The position numbers and the translations under genes were made by a program. Shown piece after piece: positions 32,186 through 41,456 of a stretch of 50,899 nt of DNA (positions within the stretch are counted from its first letter, which is position 1; each line of letters begins with the position of its first letter). The notes below the pieces were generated by a model. That model was not told the origin of the DNA. It saw only the letters and a list, made by a program, of their open reading frames with translations, and did no database searches. Source of the DNA: Bifidobacterium jacchi (GTDB lineage Bacteria; Actinomycetota; Actinomycetes; Actinomycetales; Bifidobacteriaceae); contig NZ_RQSP01000018.1 of the NCBI RefSeq assembly GCF_009078285.1, forward strand, positions 1-50,899, read 5' to 3'.

Positions 32186-32236
32186 GGGGCTCCTCGATCG
32201 ACATGATGTCATGATCGAGGAGCCCCTGTGTTTTCG
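32186..32236 (+). terminator. terminator between convergent genes
   Basis: GGGGCTCCTCGATC (32186-32199) pairs perfectly with GATCGAGGAGCCCC (32213-32226) around a 13-base loop. On the + strand TGTGTTTTCG follows. It lies between the convergent OYE and penicillin-binding protein genes and can serve both. Confidence 0.85.
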
Positions 32237-32258
32237 TCATAGTCGCCGCCGGCAACCG

Positions 32259-34592
32259 TCAGTTGGTGTTGCCGTTGGTGTTGGTGTTGGTCGTATTGCC
32301 TTGGGTGGTCGTGCCGTTGGTGCCGTTCGCATTCGCGGCGTTGCCCTGGGTGGTCGTGCCGTTCGTCGTACTGTTCGTCGTGCCATTGGCGGTCGAATTC
32401 GATGAGTACGTCGGCTTGGTCTTGCTGCCGATCGGCGTCGAGCTGTACGACGTCGCCATGTACTTGCTGTCCGGCTTGCCGTAGTCGTTGTCGATCGGAA
32501 GCTTCTTCTTGGCGGCGTATGCGTTCATGAAGTTCTTCCACGCCGGCGCGGCGATGGTGGAACCATCCCAGTATCCGTGGTAGGCGCCGTTGATGGCGAT
32601 GTTCTCGATCGGATGATGGGCGGGGTCCTGCGCGTCGCCCACGAGCACGAAGGTGGCGATCTGATTGGGGATGAACCCGCCGGTCGTCACATACGTGTTG
32701 CCGTTGGTACCGGTCTTCGCGAAGGTCTTACGACCGCCGTCGAGCTGGGCGGATCCACCGGCGCCATCAGGCCTGACGACACCCTGGTTGAGCGTGTAGG
32801 CAAGCGTCTGGATGATGCCCGAATCGACCGCCTGATGGCAGTTCGCCTTGGGAACCTCGATCTCGTCGCCATTGGACTTGGTCACCTTGGTCATGGCGAT
32901 GGGCGTGCATGCCACGCCATTCGCGGCATAGGTGGCGAAGACGTTCGCCATGGTCAGCGGGGAGACCGAGACGGCACCGATGAGCATAGGCGGGTTGAGC
33001 GTGGCCGGATCGTAGATGTCCTCGCGGCCTTCCATCGCGTTGTGGTACCCGACCTGCTTGGCGGTGTCGGCGACCTTGCACAGGCCGAGGATGGTGCCCA
33101 TCGATGCCTGCGTGGTGTTGTGCGATCGAAGCAGACCGAGGAACGGGGATTCCGGGTTCACCGTGCCGGTGCCGAGCGCGTTCTGCACGTTCCACACCTC
33201 GGTGGTGCCGGAGTATTTCGCGCAGGCGAACTGGTTGGTGACGTAGGCGGTGGAGGTCTGCAGATTCTCGTTGATCGAACGGCCCGCCTGCATCCATGCG
33301 ATCAGGTTGATCGGCTTCCATGAGGAGCCGATCGGGAAGCCGGAGCCGCCGCCGTCCACCTCGTCCACCGCATAGTTGACCGCCGTATGCGTCGGATCGT
33401 TGCTGTCGCCCTGTGCCGCGTCATAGGTGCGGTTGATGCCGAATCCGAGCACTTCGCCGGTTCCGGGCTTGACCGATGCCATGACGATCTCCATGCCGCT
33501 GGCGTCGTTGGGGGGAATGGTGGAACGCGCGGTCTTCATCAGCAGGTCGCTGGCATCGAGATCCAGTGTGGTGACGATGCTCAGGCCGCCCTCCTTGAGG
33601 AGCTTGTCGCGATCGGCCGCAGTGGCGCCGAACTCCTTGGAGTTGAGGATCTTGTTCATCACGTAGCTGCAGAAGAAGGCGTAGTCGCCAGCGTTCTGGC
33701 ATCCCATCGTCAGCTTCTGCACGTTGAGCGTGTCCTTGATGGGGATCTGACGGTTCTCGTCGTATTCGGCCTTGGTGATGTACCCCTCCTGGTACATGAG
33801 CTGCAGCACCGTGTTGCGCTGCCGCTCGGCCTCGGGCTGATTCGCCTCGACGGAGGGGTCGAACTGCTGCGGGTTCTTCGTGATGGCGGCGATCGTGGCC
33901 GCCTGGACGATGTTGAGGTTCTTCGCCGACGTGTTGAAATAACGCTGCGCTGCGGTTTCGACGCCGTACACGCCACGTCCGAACTGGGCGATGTTGAGGT
34001 ATCCCTGCAGAATCTCCAGCTTCGAGTACTGCTTCTCCATCTGCACGGCGATGAGCATCTCGCGCATCTTGCGCGACAGCGTGTCCTCGGTCGCATGGTA
34101 CTGGGCGATCGGATCGTCGTCGTTCATGGCCTTCATGACCAGAACGTTCTTGACGTACTGCTGGGTGAGCGAGGAGCCGCCCTGCGTGCTCCCCTTGACC
34201 AGATACGTCTGCACGAAGGCGCGCATGACGCCCTGGACATCGACGCCGGAATGCGAGAAGAATCGACGGTCCTCACGGGCGACGACCGCACGCTGCATCG
34301 GTTCGGATATGTCCTTGATCGGCACGACGACGCGATTCTGCGCGTAGAACTGCGCGATCTGGGTCTTGCCATCGCTCGCGTAGATGGTGGACTTCTGCGG
34401 CAGATCGGTCACGTCGAAATCGACGCCTTCGACCTCCAGCGACGGCACCATGGCCTGAGCCACCTTGTTCGCTCCGAAGATGGCCGGCAGCATGAACAGA
34501 CTGGACACCACGCCGCCCGCGAGGCACAGCGTCAGATACGCCAGCGCCAGCGCGAACACGCGGGATGCGGTTTTGGATTTCTTCTTGGGCAT
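32259..34592 (-). CDS. class A penicillin-binding protein (transglycosylase/transpeptidase)
   Basis: A 777-residue bifunctional peptidoglycan synthase anchored by an N-terminal helix (about 12-40). The GT51 glycosyltransferase domain has catalytic Glu107 in EDRRFFSHSGVD and GGSSLTQQ at 138-145. The transpeptidase domain has nucleophile Ser423 in SSWK (423-426), SHN at 490-492 and KTG at 626-628. The last 50 or so residues are a low-complexity Asn/Thr/Gly tail, probably outside the cell. The ATG at 34592 lies 7 bases after TAGAAT on the - strand, consistent with a leaderless transcript; an ATG three codons upstream is the alternative. Convergent with the OYE gene. Confidence 0.95.
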   Translation of the reverse strand: MPKKKSKTASRVFALALAYLTLCLAGGVVSSLFMLPAIFGANKVAQAMVPSLEVEGVDFDVTDLPQKSTIYASDGKTQIAQFYAQNRVVVPIKDISEPMQRAVVAREDRRFFSHSGVDVQGVMRAFVQTYLVKGSTQGGSSLTQQYVKNVLVMKAMNDDDPIAQYHATEDTLSRKMREMLIAVQMEKQYSKLEILQGYLNIAQFGRGVYGVETAAQRYFNTSAKNLNIVQAATIAAITKNPQQFDPSVEANQPEAERQRNTVLQLMYQEGYITKAEYDENRQIPIKDTLNVQKLTMGCQNAGDYAFFCSYVMNKILNSKEFGATAADRDKLLKEGGLSIVTTLDLDASDLLMKTARSTIPPNDASGMEIVMASVKPGTGEVLGFGINRTYDAAQGDSNDPTHTAVNYAVDEVDGGGSGFPIGSSWKPINLIAWMQAGRSINENLQTSTAYVTNQFACAKYSGTTEVWNVQNALGTGTVNPESPFLGLLRSHNTTQASMGTILGLCKVADTAKQVGYHNAMEGREDIYDPATLNPPMLIGAVSVSPLTMANVFATYAANGVACTPIAMTKVTKSNGDEIEVPKANCHQAVDSGIIQTLAYTLNQGVVRPDGAGGSAQLDGGRKTFAKTGTNGNTYVTTGGFIPNQIATFVLVGDAQDPAHHPIENIAINGAYHGYWDGSTIAAPAWKNFMNAYAAKKKLPIDNDYGKPDSKYMATSYSSTPIGSKTKPTYSSNSTANGTTNSTTNGTTTQGNAANANGTNGTTTQGNTTNTNTNGNTN

Positions 34593-34738
34593 GCGCCCCA
34601 TTCTAAAGGTGCGCCACTACTTAATGACGGCTTGCGATCGCCGCCCGCGAACTTCATCACAAAATCCGCAAGACGCGGCGGAAAGACTGAATATCAGCCG
34701 ATTGCCCGATGGACATCCCCGCAACGCCAGCGGCGGAT

Positions 34739-34808
34739 ACGTCAGCGGCGGGGAAACGTTAGCGGCGGGGAAACGTCAGCGGCGGCGGGAACGTCAGCGG
34801 CGGGAACG
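34739..34808. repeat. 15-18 bp tandem repeat at the 3' end of the Crp-type gene
   Basis: About five imperfect copies of GTCAGCGGCGGGGAAAC run through this segment. The array overlaps the stop codon of the Crp-type gene (34794-34796), so its last codons (RRSRR) come from repeat sequence. Confidence 0.8.
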
Positions 34809-35513
34809 TCGGATGAGCATGCCGGGCTGGTAGATGATGATCGAACGCCCCTGACGCGCGATCCAGCCGCGATTGGCGAAGTCGGTGAGCGCCTTGTTGA
34901 CGGTCTCGCGCGAGGAACCGACCAGCTGCGCCAGCTCCTCCTGCGTCAGATCGTGAGGCACGCGCAGTCCCTCCTCCACCGGCTCGCCGAACCGTGTGGC
35001 AAGTCCGAGCAGCGTCTTGGCGAGCCGCGCGGGCACATCCATGAACACCAGATCGCTGATGTGCTCGTTGTTGAGTCTCATGCGATGCGCCAGCACCTGC
35101 AGCATATCGACGGCGACGCGCGGATAACGGTTCAGCCAGTCGAAGAGGGCATCATGCTCGAGCCACGCCACGCTTGTGCCGTTCACCATCGACACCGCGG
35201 ACGCGGTCCGAGGCCCACCCTCGGGGTCGAACGCCGGAATCTCGCCCATGATCTCGCCTCGCGCATGGATCGACAGCAGCTGGGCTCGCTGGTCGGCCGA
35301 GACGCGCACCAGTTTGACCCGCCCCGACTCCAGAAGAAACATGCGCTTGTCGGTATCACCCTGAGTGAAGATGTATTCGCCCTTGTCGTAGATGCCGTGC
35401 CCGAGATGCGGCAGCAGCTCCTCCGCCTGCTCATGCGAGACCTGCGCGAACAACGCGGTGTGCAACAGGGTGTTGTCAACATCCGGCATCTCGTTTGGCT
35501 TGGCTGCGTTCAT
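34794..35513 (-). CDS. Crp/Fnr-family transcriptional regulator
   Basis: A 239-residue regulator. An N-terminal cyclic-nucleotide-binding-like beta-barrel (about 15-130; GEYIFTQGDTDKRMFLLESGRVKLV, then GEIMGEIPAFDPEGGPRTASA) is joined by a long dimerisation helix to a C-terminal helix-turn-helix (LTQEELAQLVGSSRETVNKALTDFANRGWI). The order matches GlxR/Crp-type global regulators of actinobacteria. In Crp the cAMP-contacting segment includes Glu and Arg-Ser/Thr; here GEIPAFDPEGGPRTASA keeps Glu and Arg-Thr, so cAMP binding is plausible. GGAAGGTG precedes the ATG at 35513. Confidence 0.93.
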   Translation of the reverse strand: MNAAKPNEMPDVDNTLLHTALFAQVSHEQAEELLPHLGHGIYDKGEYIFTQGDTDKRMFLLESGRVKLVRVSADQRAQLLSIHARGEIMGEIPAFDPEGGPRTASAVSMVNGTSVAWLEHDALFDWLNRYPRVAVDMLQVLAHRMRLNNEHISDLVFMDVPARLAKTLLGLATRFGEPVEEGLRVPHDLTQEELAQLVGSSRETVNKALTDFANRGWIARQGRSIIIYQPGMLIRRSRR

Positions 35514-35609
35514 CACACCTTCCTTGCTGCGGCTTGATACGGCATCCCATTCGGTCTCGGTGCCGTCCACCGACCATATCCGTCTATTGTAGCCCCTCGC
35601 CGACGCACG

Positions 35610-37109
35610 TCAACGGACGGCATCGGCACACGGAAGATCGCGAACCGCACAACCTACGTCGTCTGTCTGGGCGACGGCGGCGCAGATGCGTCGCACGGCC
35701 TCCTCGAGCATGTTCCGAGGCTTGAGCAGACTGAGCCGCACGTAATCGCCGCCGACCGAACCGAAACAGGAACCAGGCAGCATGGCGACCCGCGCGCGAT
35801 CCAGCATCACATCGGCGAATCGCTCTCCCCCAGTGGTTCCGGAGCCGTCGTCGCCGCGCCACGCCTGCGGAACAAGCGCCCACACATAGATGCCGCCCGC
35901 GGAATCGAACACATCGAGTCCTGCCGAGCGAAGCCCCTGCGCAACGATGCGACGACGTTCGGCATACCGCTGCGCCAGCCGAGCCACGCATGACTGATCG
36001 GACTGCAGCGCCACAACGCCGGCATCCTGCACATTGCCGGTGATCATCGATCCCATCTGATAGTGATAGCGCTTGAGATGATCCACAACCGGAGCATTGC
36101 CGGCGACGAACCCGGCACGCCACCCGGCCATCGCATACATCTTCGACAGCGAGCAGACCTCGACCGCCACATCGCATGCGCCGGGCACCTCCAGAATGCT
36201 GTGCTGCTGGCCTGCGCGGCCGACCGCGGCACCATGGCCGTCATCGACGACCCCCGCCATGCCAGCACCCGCCGTGCCGACCCCAAGGCCGCAGTAGGCG
36301 TAGTCATGCACGATCACGAACCGGTGCCGGCGCGCCAGTTCGACCGACCTGGCGAGAAACTCCAGCGGCGCCTGCGCTCCCGTGGGATTGTTCGGATAGT
36401 TGAGCACCAGCATCTTGACGCGATCCCACACCTCGCCGCCGACCGCATCCAGATCCGGGAGAAAACCATGGTCGCGCGTCGCCGGCAGAAGAATCTCCTC
36501 CGCCCGGCGCATCCGGGCCATGCAATGATACGACGGATAGTACGGGTCGGCGAACGCGACCGCATCGCCGGGATCGAGAATGATCGAATACAGGCCGGCG
36601 AGCGCATCGACCGCCCCCTCGACCGCAAACAGCTGCGTATGCCAGTCGAGTGTCACGCCGTGCATACGCCGATACCAATCCGCGGCGGCGCGAAGGTACG
36701 CGGGCTTGCCGTCGAACGGCGTGTACCGCGCGTTGGCCGGATCGTCGATCGCCTGCCTGGCGGCATCGCGAATGAACTCCTCCGGATACGCATCGGGATT
36801 GCCTTTGGCCAGATCGATCACGTCGTTGCCGGCTGCGATCGACTCCTCCACCTTGCGATCGGTCACCGCGAAGACGTTCGGCGGAATGCTGCGGGCTGCG
36901 CCGGCGAATTCCACCGGCGCGCTCGGCTGCGGCGCGCTCGGCTGCGGCGCGCTCGGCTGCGGCACCTGATGCGTTGGGGACGATGGCATCGATGATTGGG
37001 ATGACGATTGCGATTGAGTTGATTGGGTTGATTGCGATGACGGCATCGAAACGGACATGCCCCCAGTGTAGGGCGTGATCGCCATGCTGGCGGCGATGTG
37101 TTCATTCAT
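35610..37109 (-). CDS. class I/II pyridoxal-phosphate aminotransferase
   Basis: A protein of about 499 residues of aspartate aminotransferase fold type I. The PLP-binding lysine is Lys323 in SLSKMYAMAGWRAGF. NYPNNPTGA, the DPYYPSY segment, HDYAYCGLG and the Arg of DYVRLSLLK, which binds the substrate carboxylate, are present. The specificity (alanine, LL-diaminopimelate, aspartate or other) cannot be set. An N-terminal low-complexity stretch (Ser/Gln-rich, then PQPSA three times, encoded by a perfect 15-bp repeat at 36916-36960) precedes the catalytic part. The start is uncertain: ATG at 37109 is used, with in-frame ATGs further on and no clear ribosome-binding site. Confidence 0.85.
   Translation of the reverse strand: MNEHIAASMAITPYTGGMSVSMPSSQSTQSTQSQSSSQSSMPSSPTHQVPQPSAPQPSAPQPSAPVEFAGAARSIPPNVFAVTDRKVEESIAAGNDVIDLAKGNPDAYPEEFIRDAARQAIDDPANARYTPFDGKPAYLRAAADWYRRMHGVTLDWHTQLFAVEGAVDALAGLYSIILDPGDAVAFADPYYPSYHCMARMRRAEEILLPATRDHGFLPDLDAVGGEVWDRVKMLVLNYPNNPTGAQAPLEFLARSVELARRHRFVIVHDYAYCGLGVGTAGAGMAGVVDDGHGAAVGRAGQQHSILEVPGACDVAVEVCSLSKMYAMAGWRAGFVAGNAPVVDHLKRYHYQMGSMITGNVQDAGVVALQSDQSCVARLAQRYAERRRIVAQGLRSAGLDVFDSAGGIYVWALVPQAWRGDDGSGTTGGERFADVMLDRARVAMLPGSCFGSVGGDYVRLSLLKPRNMLEEAVRRICAAVAQTDDVGCAVRDLPCADAVR
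36916..36960. repeat. 15-bp tandem repeat in the aminotransferase gene
   Basis: Three perfect copies of GGCGCGCTCGGCTGC encode a PQPSA-type repeat in the protein's N-terminal linker. The copy number may vary between strains without shifting the frame. Confidence 0.9.
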
Positions 37110-37237
37110 GCCACGCGCGCCGCCCGCACCGCCCTCGCCACCCCAGCGCCGCGCCGCCCGCAATGTAACGTCTGTGTGAATTCCACTATCCGACTATTGA
37201 CAACACGCGTGTCTCGATTAGGGACTTGAATGGAACC

Positions 37238-39100
37238 ATGGCAGAAATGAGATCAGCAAAGCTAATGAACGGGCGCGTATTCGCCGGCGCGCGCGCCCTC
37301 TATCGTGCCGCGGGCGTCAGCGGCAAGGACTTCGGCAAGCCCATCGTGGCCATCGCCAACTCCTTCGACGAGTTCCTCCCCGGCCACGTGCACCTCAACA
37401 AGGTCGGTCGCATCGTCTCCGAGGCGATCAAGGAGGCGGGCGGCATCCCGCGTGAATTCAACACGATGGCCGTCGACGACGGCATCGCGATGGGTCACAC
37501 CGGCATGCTCTACTCGCTGCCGAGCCGCGACATCATCGCCGACACGGTCGAATATCAGGTGAACGCGCACTGCGCCGACGCCCTGATCTGCATCCCGAAC
37601 TGCGACAAGGTCGTCCCGGGCATGCTCATGGCCGCGCTGCGCCTCAACATTCCGACGATCTTCGTCTCCGGCGGCCCGATGGAGGCCGGCACCACGGTGC
37701 TCGCCGACGGCACGGTCAAGAAGAACACCGATCTGATCTCCGTCATGTACGCCTCCGCCGACGACAGCATCTCCGAGGAGGATCTGCTCAACTACGAGAA
37801 GACCGTGTGCCCGACCTGCGGATCGTGCGCCGGCATGTTCACCGCCAACTCGATGAACTGCCTGACCGAGGCGATCGGTCTGGCTCTGCCCGGCAACGGC
37901 ACCATTCTCGCCTCCCACGGCTTCCGCAAGGAGCTGTTCCGCAAGGCCGCGCGCGAGATCGTGCATCTGGCGGATCGCTACTATCACGAGGACGACGATT
38001 CGGTGCTGCCGCGTTCGATCGCGACCAAGCACGCGTTCGAGAACGCGATGACGATGGATGTGGCGATGGGCGGCTCCACGAACACCGTGCTGCATATCCT
38101 CGCAATGGCGCAGTCGGCCGACGTGGACTTCACTCTGGATGACATCGAGCGCATCTCGCACACCGTGCCGTGCATCTGCAAGGCCGCGCCTTCCGGCAAG
38201 TGGGAGATCTCCGACGTGCACCGCGCAGGCGGCATCTGCGGCATCCTCGGCGAGCTGGATCGCGCCGGCAAGCTGCACAAGGACGTGCATTCGGTGGATT
38301 ATCCGTCGCTTGAGGCCAAGCTGGACGATTGGGACATCATGCGCCCGACCTGCACCGAAGAGGCCAAGACCATGTATCATGCGGCACCTGGCCACATCGT
38401 CTCCCCCGAGCCGTGGACGCATGAGACGCTGTTCGACTCGCTCGACACCGACCGTGTCAACGGCGCGATCCACGACATCGATCATCCTGAGATCCATGAG
38501 GGTGGCCTTGCGGTGCTGCGTGGCAACCTTGCGCCCGACGGCTGCGTGGTCAAGACCGCCGGCGTACCGCAGGAGATCTGGAAGTTCCGTGGCCCGGCGC
38601 TGGTGGTCGAGTCCCAGGAAGAAGCCATCAAGGTCATCCTTGACGATACGCTGAAGCCCGGCATGGCCTTGGTCATCCGCTACGAGGGCCCGAAGGGCGG
38701 ACCGGGCATGCAGGAGATGCTGTACCCGACCTCCTTTGTCAAGGGCAAGGGCATCGGCAAGCAGGTTGCCATGCTCACCGACGGACGCTACTCCGGTGGT
38801 TCGTCGGGTCTGGCGATCGGACACATCGCGCCTGAGGCGGCGAACAAGGGACCGATCGCGCTGATCAAGAACGGCGACATCATCAATATCGATATCGAGA
38901 ATCGTTCGGTGAACGTGGAGCTGACCGACGAGCAGCTGGCGGAGCGCCGCGCCGAACTGGAGGCCGGGGACGGCTATGTGGCGCACCGCGACCGCAAGGT
39001 CTCGCAGGCGCTCAAGGCATATGCGGCATTCGCCCGCTCGGCCGACAAGGGTGCGACGAGGGATCCGGAGCTTATCAATAAGCTCTCTGGACTCGCCTGA
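37238..39100 (+). CDS. ilvD: dihydroxy-acid dehydratase
   Basis: A 620-residue enzyme that dehydrates 2,3-dihydroxy-3-methyl acids to the keto acids of valine, isoleucine and leucine synthesis. The sequence follows the E. coli subclass: [14 protein letters not shown] without the third cluster Cys of the mycobacterial type, [16 protein letters not shown] with Cys122, and [18 protein letters not shown] with Cys194. A labile iron-sulfur cluster is expected. The C-terminal half has [11 protein letters not shown] and [15 protein letters not shown]. The ATG at 37238 gives [13 protein letters not shown], in register with the family; a TTG 12 bases upstream is less likely. TTGACA lies at 37197-37202, followed by the palindrome ACACGCGTGT, but no good -10 box is seen. 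Confidence 0.97.
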   Translation: MAEMRSAKLMNGRVFAGARALYRAAGVSGKDFGKPIVAIANSFDEFLPGHVHLNKVGRIVSEAIKEAGGIPREFNTMAVDDGIAMGHTGMLYSLPSRDIIADTVEYQVNAHCADALICIPNCDKVVPGMLMAALRLNIPTIFVSGGPMEAGTTVLADGTVKKNTDLISVMYASADDSISEEDLLNYEKTVCPTCGSCAGMFTANSMNCLTEAIGLALPGNGTILASHGFRKELFRKAAREIVHLADRYYHEDDDSVLPRSIATKHAFENAMTMDVAMGGSTNTVLHILAMAQSADVDFTLDDIERISHTVPCICKAAPSGKWEISDVHRAGGICGILGELDRAGKLHKDVHSVDYPSLEAKLDDWDIMRPTCTEEAKTMYHAAPGHIVSPEPWTHETLFDSLDTDRVNGAIHDIDHPEIHEGGLAVLRGNLAPDGCVVKTAGVPQEIWKFRGPALVVESQEEAIKVILDDTLKPGMALVIRYEGPKGGPGMQEMLYPTSFVKGKGIGKQVAMLTDGRYSGGSSGLAIGHIAPEAANKGPIALIKNGDIINIDIENRSVNVELTDEQLAERRAELEAGDGYVAHRDRKVSQALKAYAAFARSADKGATRDPELINKLSGLA

Positions 39101-39375
39101 TCGGCTGCTGCGGTTGCTGCAACCGGGTGCTGCGGTTGCTGCGGTCGGTTGCGGTCGGTGCTGCATCGACATCGGCATCGTGCCGGCATGTTGTGTCCTC
39201 GCATTCGCGGATTGTTCTGCGATTGCGGGGACACTCGCGTTTTGGGGATATACGTCCATTGGCAATGAGCCAGTCCGCACAATACCAGTCTGGCCTTTGG
39301 ACATCAGCGGTGCATGCGCCTATATTGGCAGTTATCGTCAAGCATTGAGACTTCTTGAGCATTCAGGGAGGAACG

Positions 39376-40296
39376 ATGAATACACAGGCACCATCCATAT
39401 GGCCGAATGCGCGGGTCGCTTCGCAATCCGCTCTGCAATCATCTGCTCAATTTCCTGCGCAATCCGCGTTTTGGCATACGATGCCGCAGCCGAAATCGCG
39501 CTATGCCTCCGATTGGCGTGCCGACTGGCCTATCGTCGCCCAGCCGTTCGATCCGCAAGGAAACCGCGCGAAGGGACACCATACCACCGTCGTACTGTAC
39601 AGGATCACTGCCGGGACACTGGCGGTGCTGCTGTTGCTGGTCGCATTGGATCTGTACGCTCCGTTTGCCGATGCGATCACCATTCCGCAATTCGTGTATG
39701 TAGTGGCCGGCTTGATTCCCTTCACGACGTTCATCACCGCTCTTGACTATGCGTATGACGATCATCTGCGCTCCAGTATGCCGCAGGTGCCCGGCTACGC
39801 CATCACCGGACGTGATATCCAGCGCGCCTATGCCGGGCGTATTGCGATTTCTCGGCTTGCGTTGTCCACGCCGATCATCCGCCACGATCCGTTCGAGGGC
39901 GATGATCTGCACTATTTCTTCCGTTTTGAAGTATTGCCCAATGATATTGGACGCCTGTATTTCCTGCCGACCGCGCAGGTGCATTCCTATACGCTGTATT
40001 GGAGCGAACGGTCGTATGACGATGTCGAGTTGCGCAAGCGCACGATGGGCGCCTACTGCGAACGCGGATACGGCAAGCCATCGATGCGCGCGTTGAGCTC
40101 GTCGGTAAAGGCTATGCGCCGACTCGCCAGACGATTTGATGTCGATATGCGCGTCCGACCGTGCACGTTGCAGATCTATGGAACGCGCGCCCGGCTGGTG
40201 GTGCCGCCGAATGCGCCGCAGCTCGAAATCGGCATGCAGGATGCTCGTCTTGGTCGCCAGATCGATGGCACGAATCCACTGCTCGATACGTTCTAG
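39376..40296 (+). CDS. two-helix membrane protein of unknown function
   Basis: A 306-residue protein I do not recognise. A Ser/Gln/Ala-rich N-terminal region of about 70 residues is followed by two transmembrane helices (about 72-95 and 103-124). A C-terminal soluble domain of about 180 residues follows, with beta-like segments such as LHYFFRFEVLPNDIGRLYFLP and LQIYGTRARLVVPPNAP. The layout resembles bacterial membrane proteins with a PH- or YcxB-like cytoplasmic domain, but this is not established. AGGGAGGAACG immediately upstream makes the ATG at 39376 secure. It lies 275 bp after ilvD; the gap contains imperfect repeats of GGTTGCTGCGG. Confidence 0.75.
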   Translation: MNTQAPSIWPNARVASQSALQSSAQFPAQSAFWHTMPQPKSRYASDWRADWPIVAQPFDPQGNRAKGHHTTVVLYRITAGTLAVLLLLVALDLYAPFADAITIPQFVYVVAGLIPFTTFITALDYAYDDHLRSSMPQVPGYAITGRDIQRAYAGRIAISRLALSTPIIRHDPFEGDDLHYFFRFEVLPNDIGRLYFLPTAQVHSYTLYWSERSYDDVELRKRTMGAYCERGYGKPSMRALSSSVKAMRRLARRFDVDMRVRPCTLQIYGTRARLVVPPNAPQLEIGMQDARLGRQIDGTNPLLDTF

Positions 40297-40471
40297 CGAT
40301 CTGCCTCACAAATGGTTGAGTGGTGCCGACACCCTCTGAAGGACCGTTGCCGTGAAGCAAACAACGGAGCTGTTTGTAGTCAACATGCGAGCCGGCAGGT
40401 GGGTTTTCGGCAATGGCGTGTTGGTTGCCAATTGGCAACCATGCTACGGCAATGGGCAAGGCCTTCAGCGG

Positions 40472-40519
40472 TGTCTACTGTCTTGTCTGTCTACTGTCTT
40501 GTCTGTCTACTGTCTTGTC
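40472..40519. repeat. 16-bp tandem repeat, three copies
   Basis: TGTCTACTGTCTTGTC is present three times in perfect tandem. Thirty bp upstream is the 20-bp perfect palindrome at 40422-40441. No function is apparent. Confidence 0.92.
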
Positions 40520-40612
40520 TGACCCGCGAAAACAGGTCTCCTGCGAAACGGACCTGAAGTGCGGCGCGCCATTAGTGTTTCCCGCACTGTACTGTTGGTT
40601 GCACCCAAAGTC

Positions 40613-40843
40613 TGTCACGCGACGCGATTTTTGACGATTTTGTCGTCGCGTGACAGTCCGACTTGTCACGCGACGACATTTTGCCCGGTTTTCACGTCTC
40701 GTGACACGCGAACCTGCTGCGAACCAGCTTCAGTCTGGTTCAAACCATTGAAATTCCGCCACTTTATGATTATGGCCCATGACGACGGAATGCCACGGTC
40801 TGTCACGCGACGCGATTTTCGGTGTTTTTGGCGTCGCGTGACA
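40613..40843. repeat. family B hairpins, three copies
   Basis: Units at 40613-40655, 40664-40706 and 40801-40843 are each exactly 43 bp. Each has a left arm TGTCACGCGACG, a 19-base T-rich loop that differs between units, and a right arm CGTCGCGTGACA (CGTCTCGTGACA in the second). A fourth copy is at 25809-25850. Confidence 0.9.
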
Positions 40844-40941
40844 AGCGGGAGTCATCTGGGCGATCATGCGGCTCGGCATGACTCACTGTGACTCTCGCTT
40901 CACGCCCAACTGGCTGGGTCTCGCGTCCGACCGCCCTGTGA

Positions 40942-41113
40942 GCGCAAGTTTTTCTCGAAACGAGGCTATAGTTCGAGAATACCTTGCGCTACGAGACCTG
41001 TTTGCGCAAGGTATTCTCGAGATTCCCCTTGATTTCGAGATGATCTTGCGCAACCAACGCTCCCCGCGCAAGTTTTTCTCGAAATGGGTGATTGTTTCGA
41101 GATTATCTTGCGC
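40942..41113. repeat. family A hairpin array, three units
   Basis: Units start at 40942, 41004 and 41066, again exactly 62 bp apart. The arms are of the type GCGCAAGTTTTTCTCGA and CGAGATTATCTTGCGC, with 15-base loops all different from each other and from those at 25.5 kb. Confidence 0.9.
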
Positions 41114-41186
41114 TATGGTGTCATCTTCGATGGTCATCGATGGTTGAACTGTGACGGCCAAGAGAATTAGGGCACAGTGTGGCAAA

Positions 41187-41213
41187 TTGTCTATCAGACG
41201 CTGATAGACAATC
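41187..41213. repeat. perfect 12-bp hairpin
   Basis: ATTGTCTATCAG is followed by ACG and then CTGATAGACAAT. It lies in the convergent intergenic island and may serve as a terminator; no T-run follows. A related TCTATCAGCGTCTG motif occurs near 12350. Confidence 0.8.
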
Positions 41214-41349
41214 GCTCACGTCGCTTTATATGCCATCAGCACTCATACGACAATCGCAGCTACCGCTCCATCATTCGCGTCACCAATGCAGGAATCAATG
41301 CATGATGCGTGCGGAGACCGCCGTCCGAGACCGAAAGCGCTGAGCCGTA

Positions 41350-41417
41350 GAGGACAGTCCAGTGGACTGTCCTCAGGCGAAGTGAGCGGCCTGCCGCGAA
41401 GGTTGCGCGCAGCGCAA
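41350..41417. repeat. family D composite two-hairpin element after pyrF/gmk
   Basis: The first hairpin has arms GAGGACAGTCC/GGACTGTCCTC (41350-41374). The box AGGCGAAGTGAGCGG, then CCGCGAAGG, then a second hairpin TTGCGC-GCA-GCGCAA (41403-41417) follow, in the same order as after galK. Relative to the galK copy the stem differs at two positions and both changes are compensated on the other arm. The element lies 40-107 bases past the pyrF/gmk stop codon. Confidence 0.75.
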
Positions 41418-41456
41418 CAGGTACGTCGACTGAGGAGCAACGCAGCTAACGCTCCA

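Larger units (their letters stand above)
40297..41456. other. 1.16-kb gene-free island of palindromic repeats
   Basis: Lies between the convergent 3' ends of the two-helix membrane protein gene and pyrF/gmk. It contains a 20-bp palindrome TGGTTGCCAATTGGCAACCA (40422-40441), a 16-bp tandem repeat (40472-40519), three family B hairpins, a three-unit family A array, a 12-bp hairpin (41187-41213) and a family D composite element. No open frame has supporting signals. Confidence 0.75.

Noticed and set aside
32186..32236. Insertion sequence end or attachment site
   Set aside because: The perfect stem between convergent genes with a T-rich tail is better explained as a bidirectional terminator.
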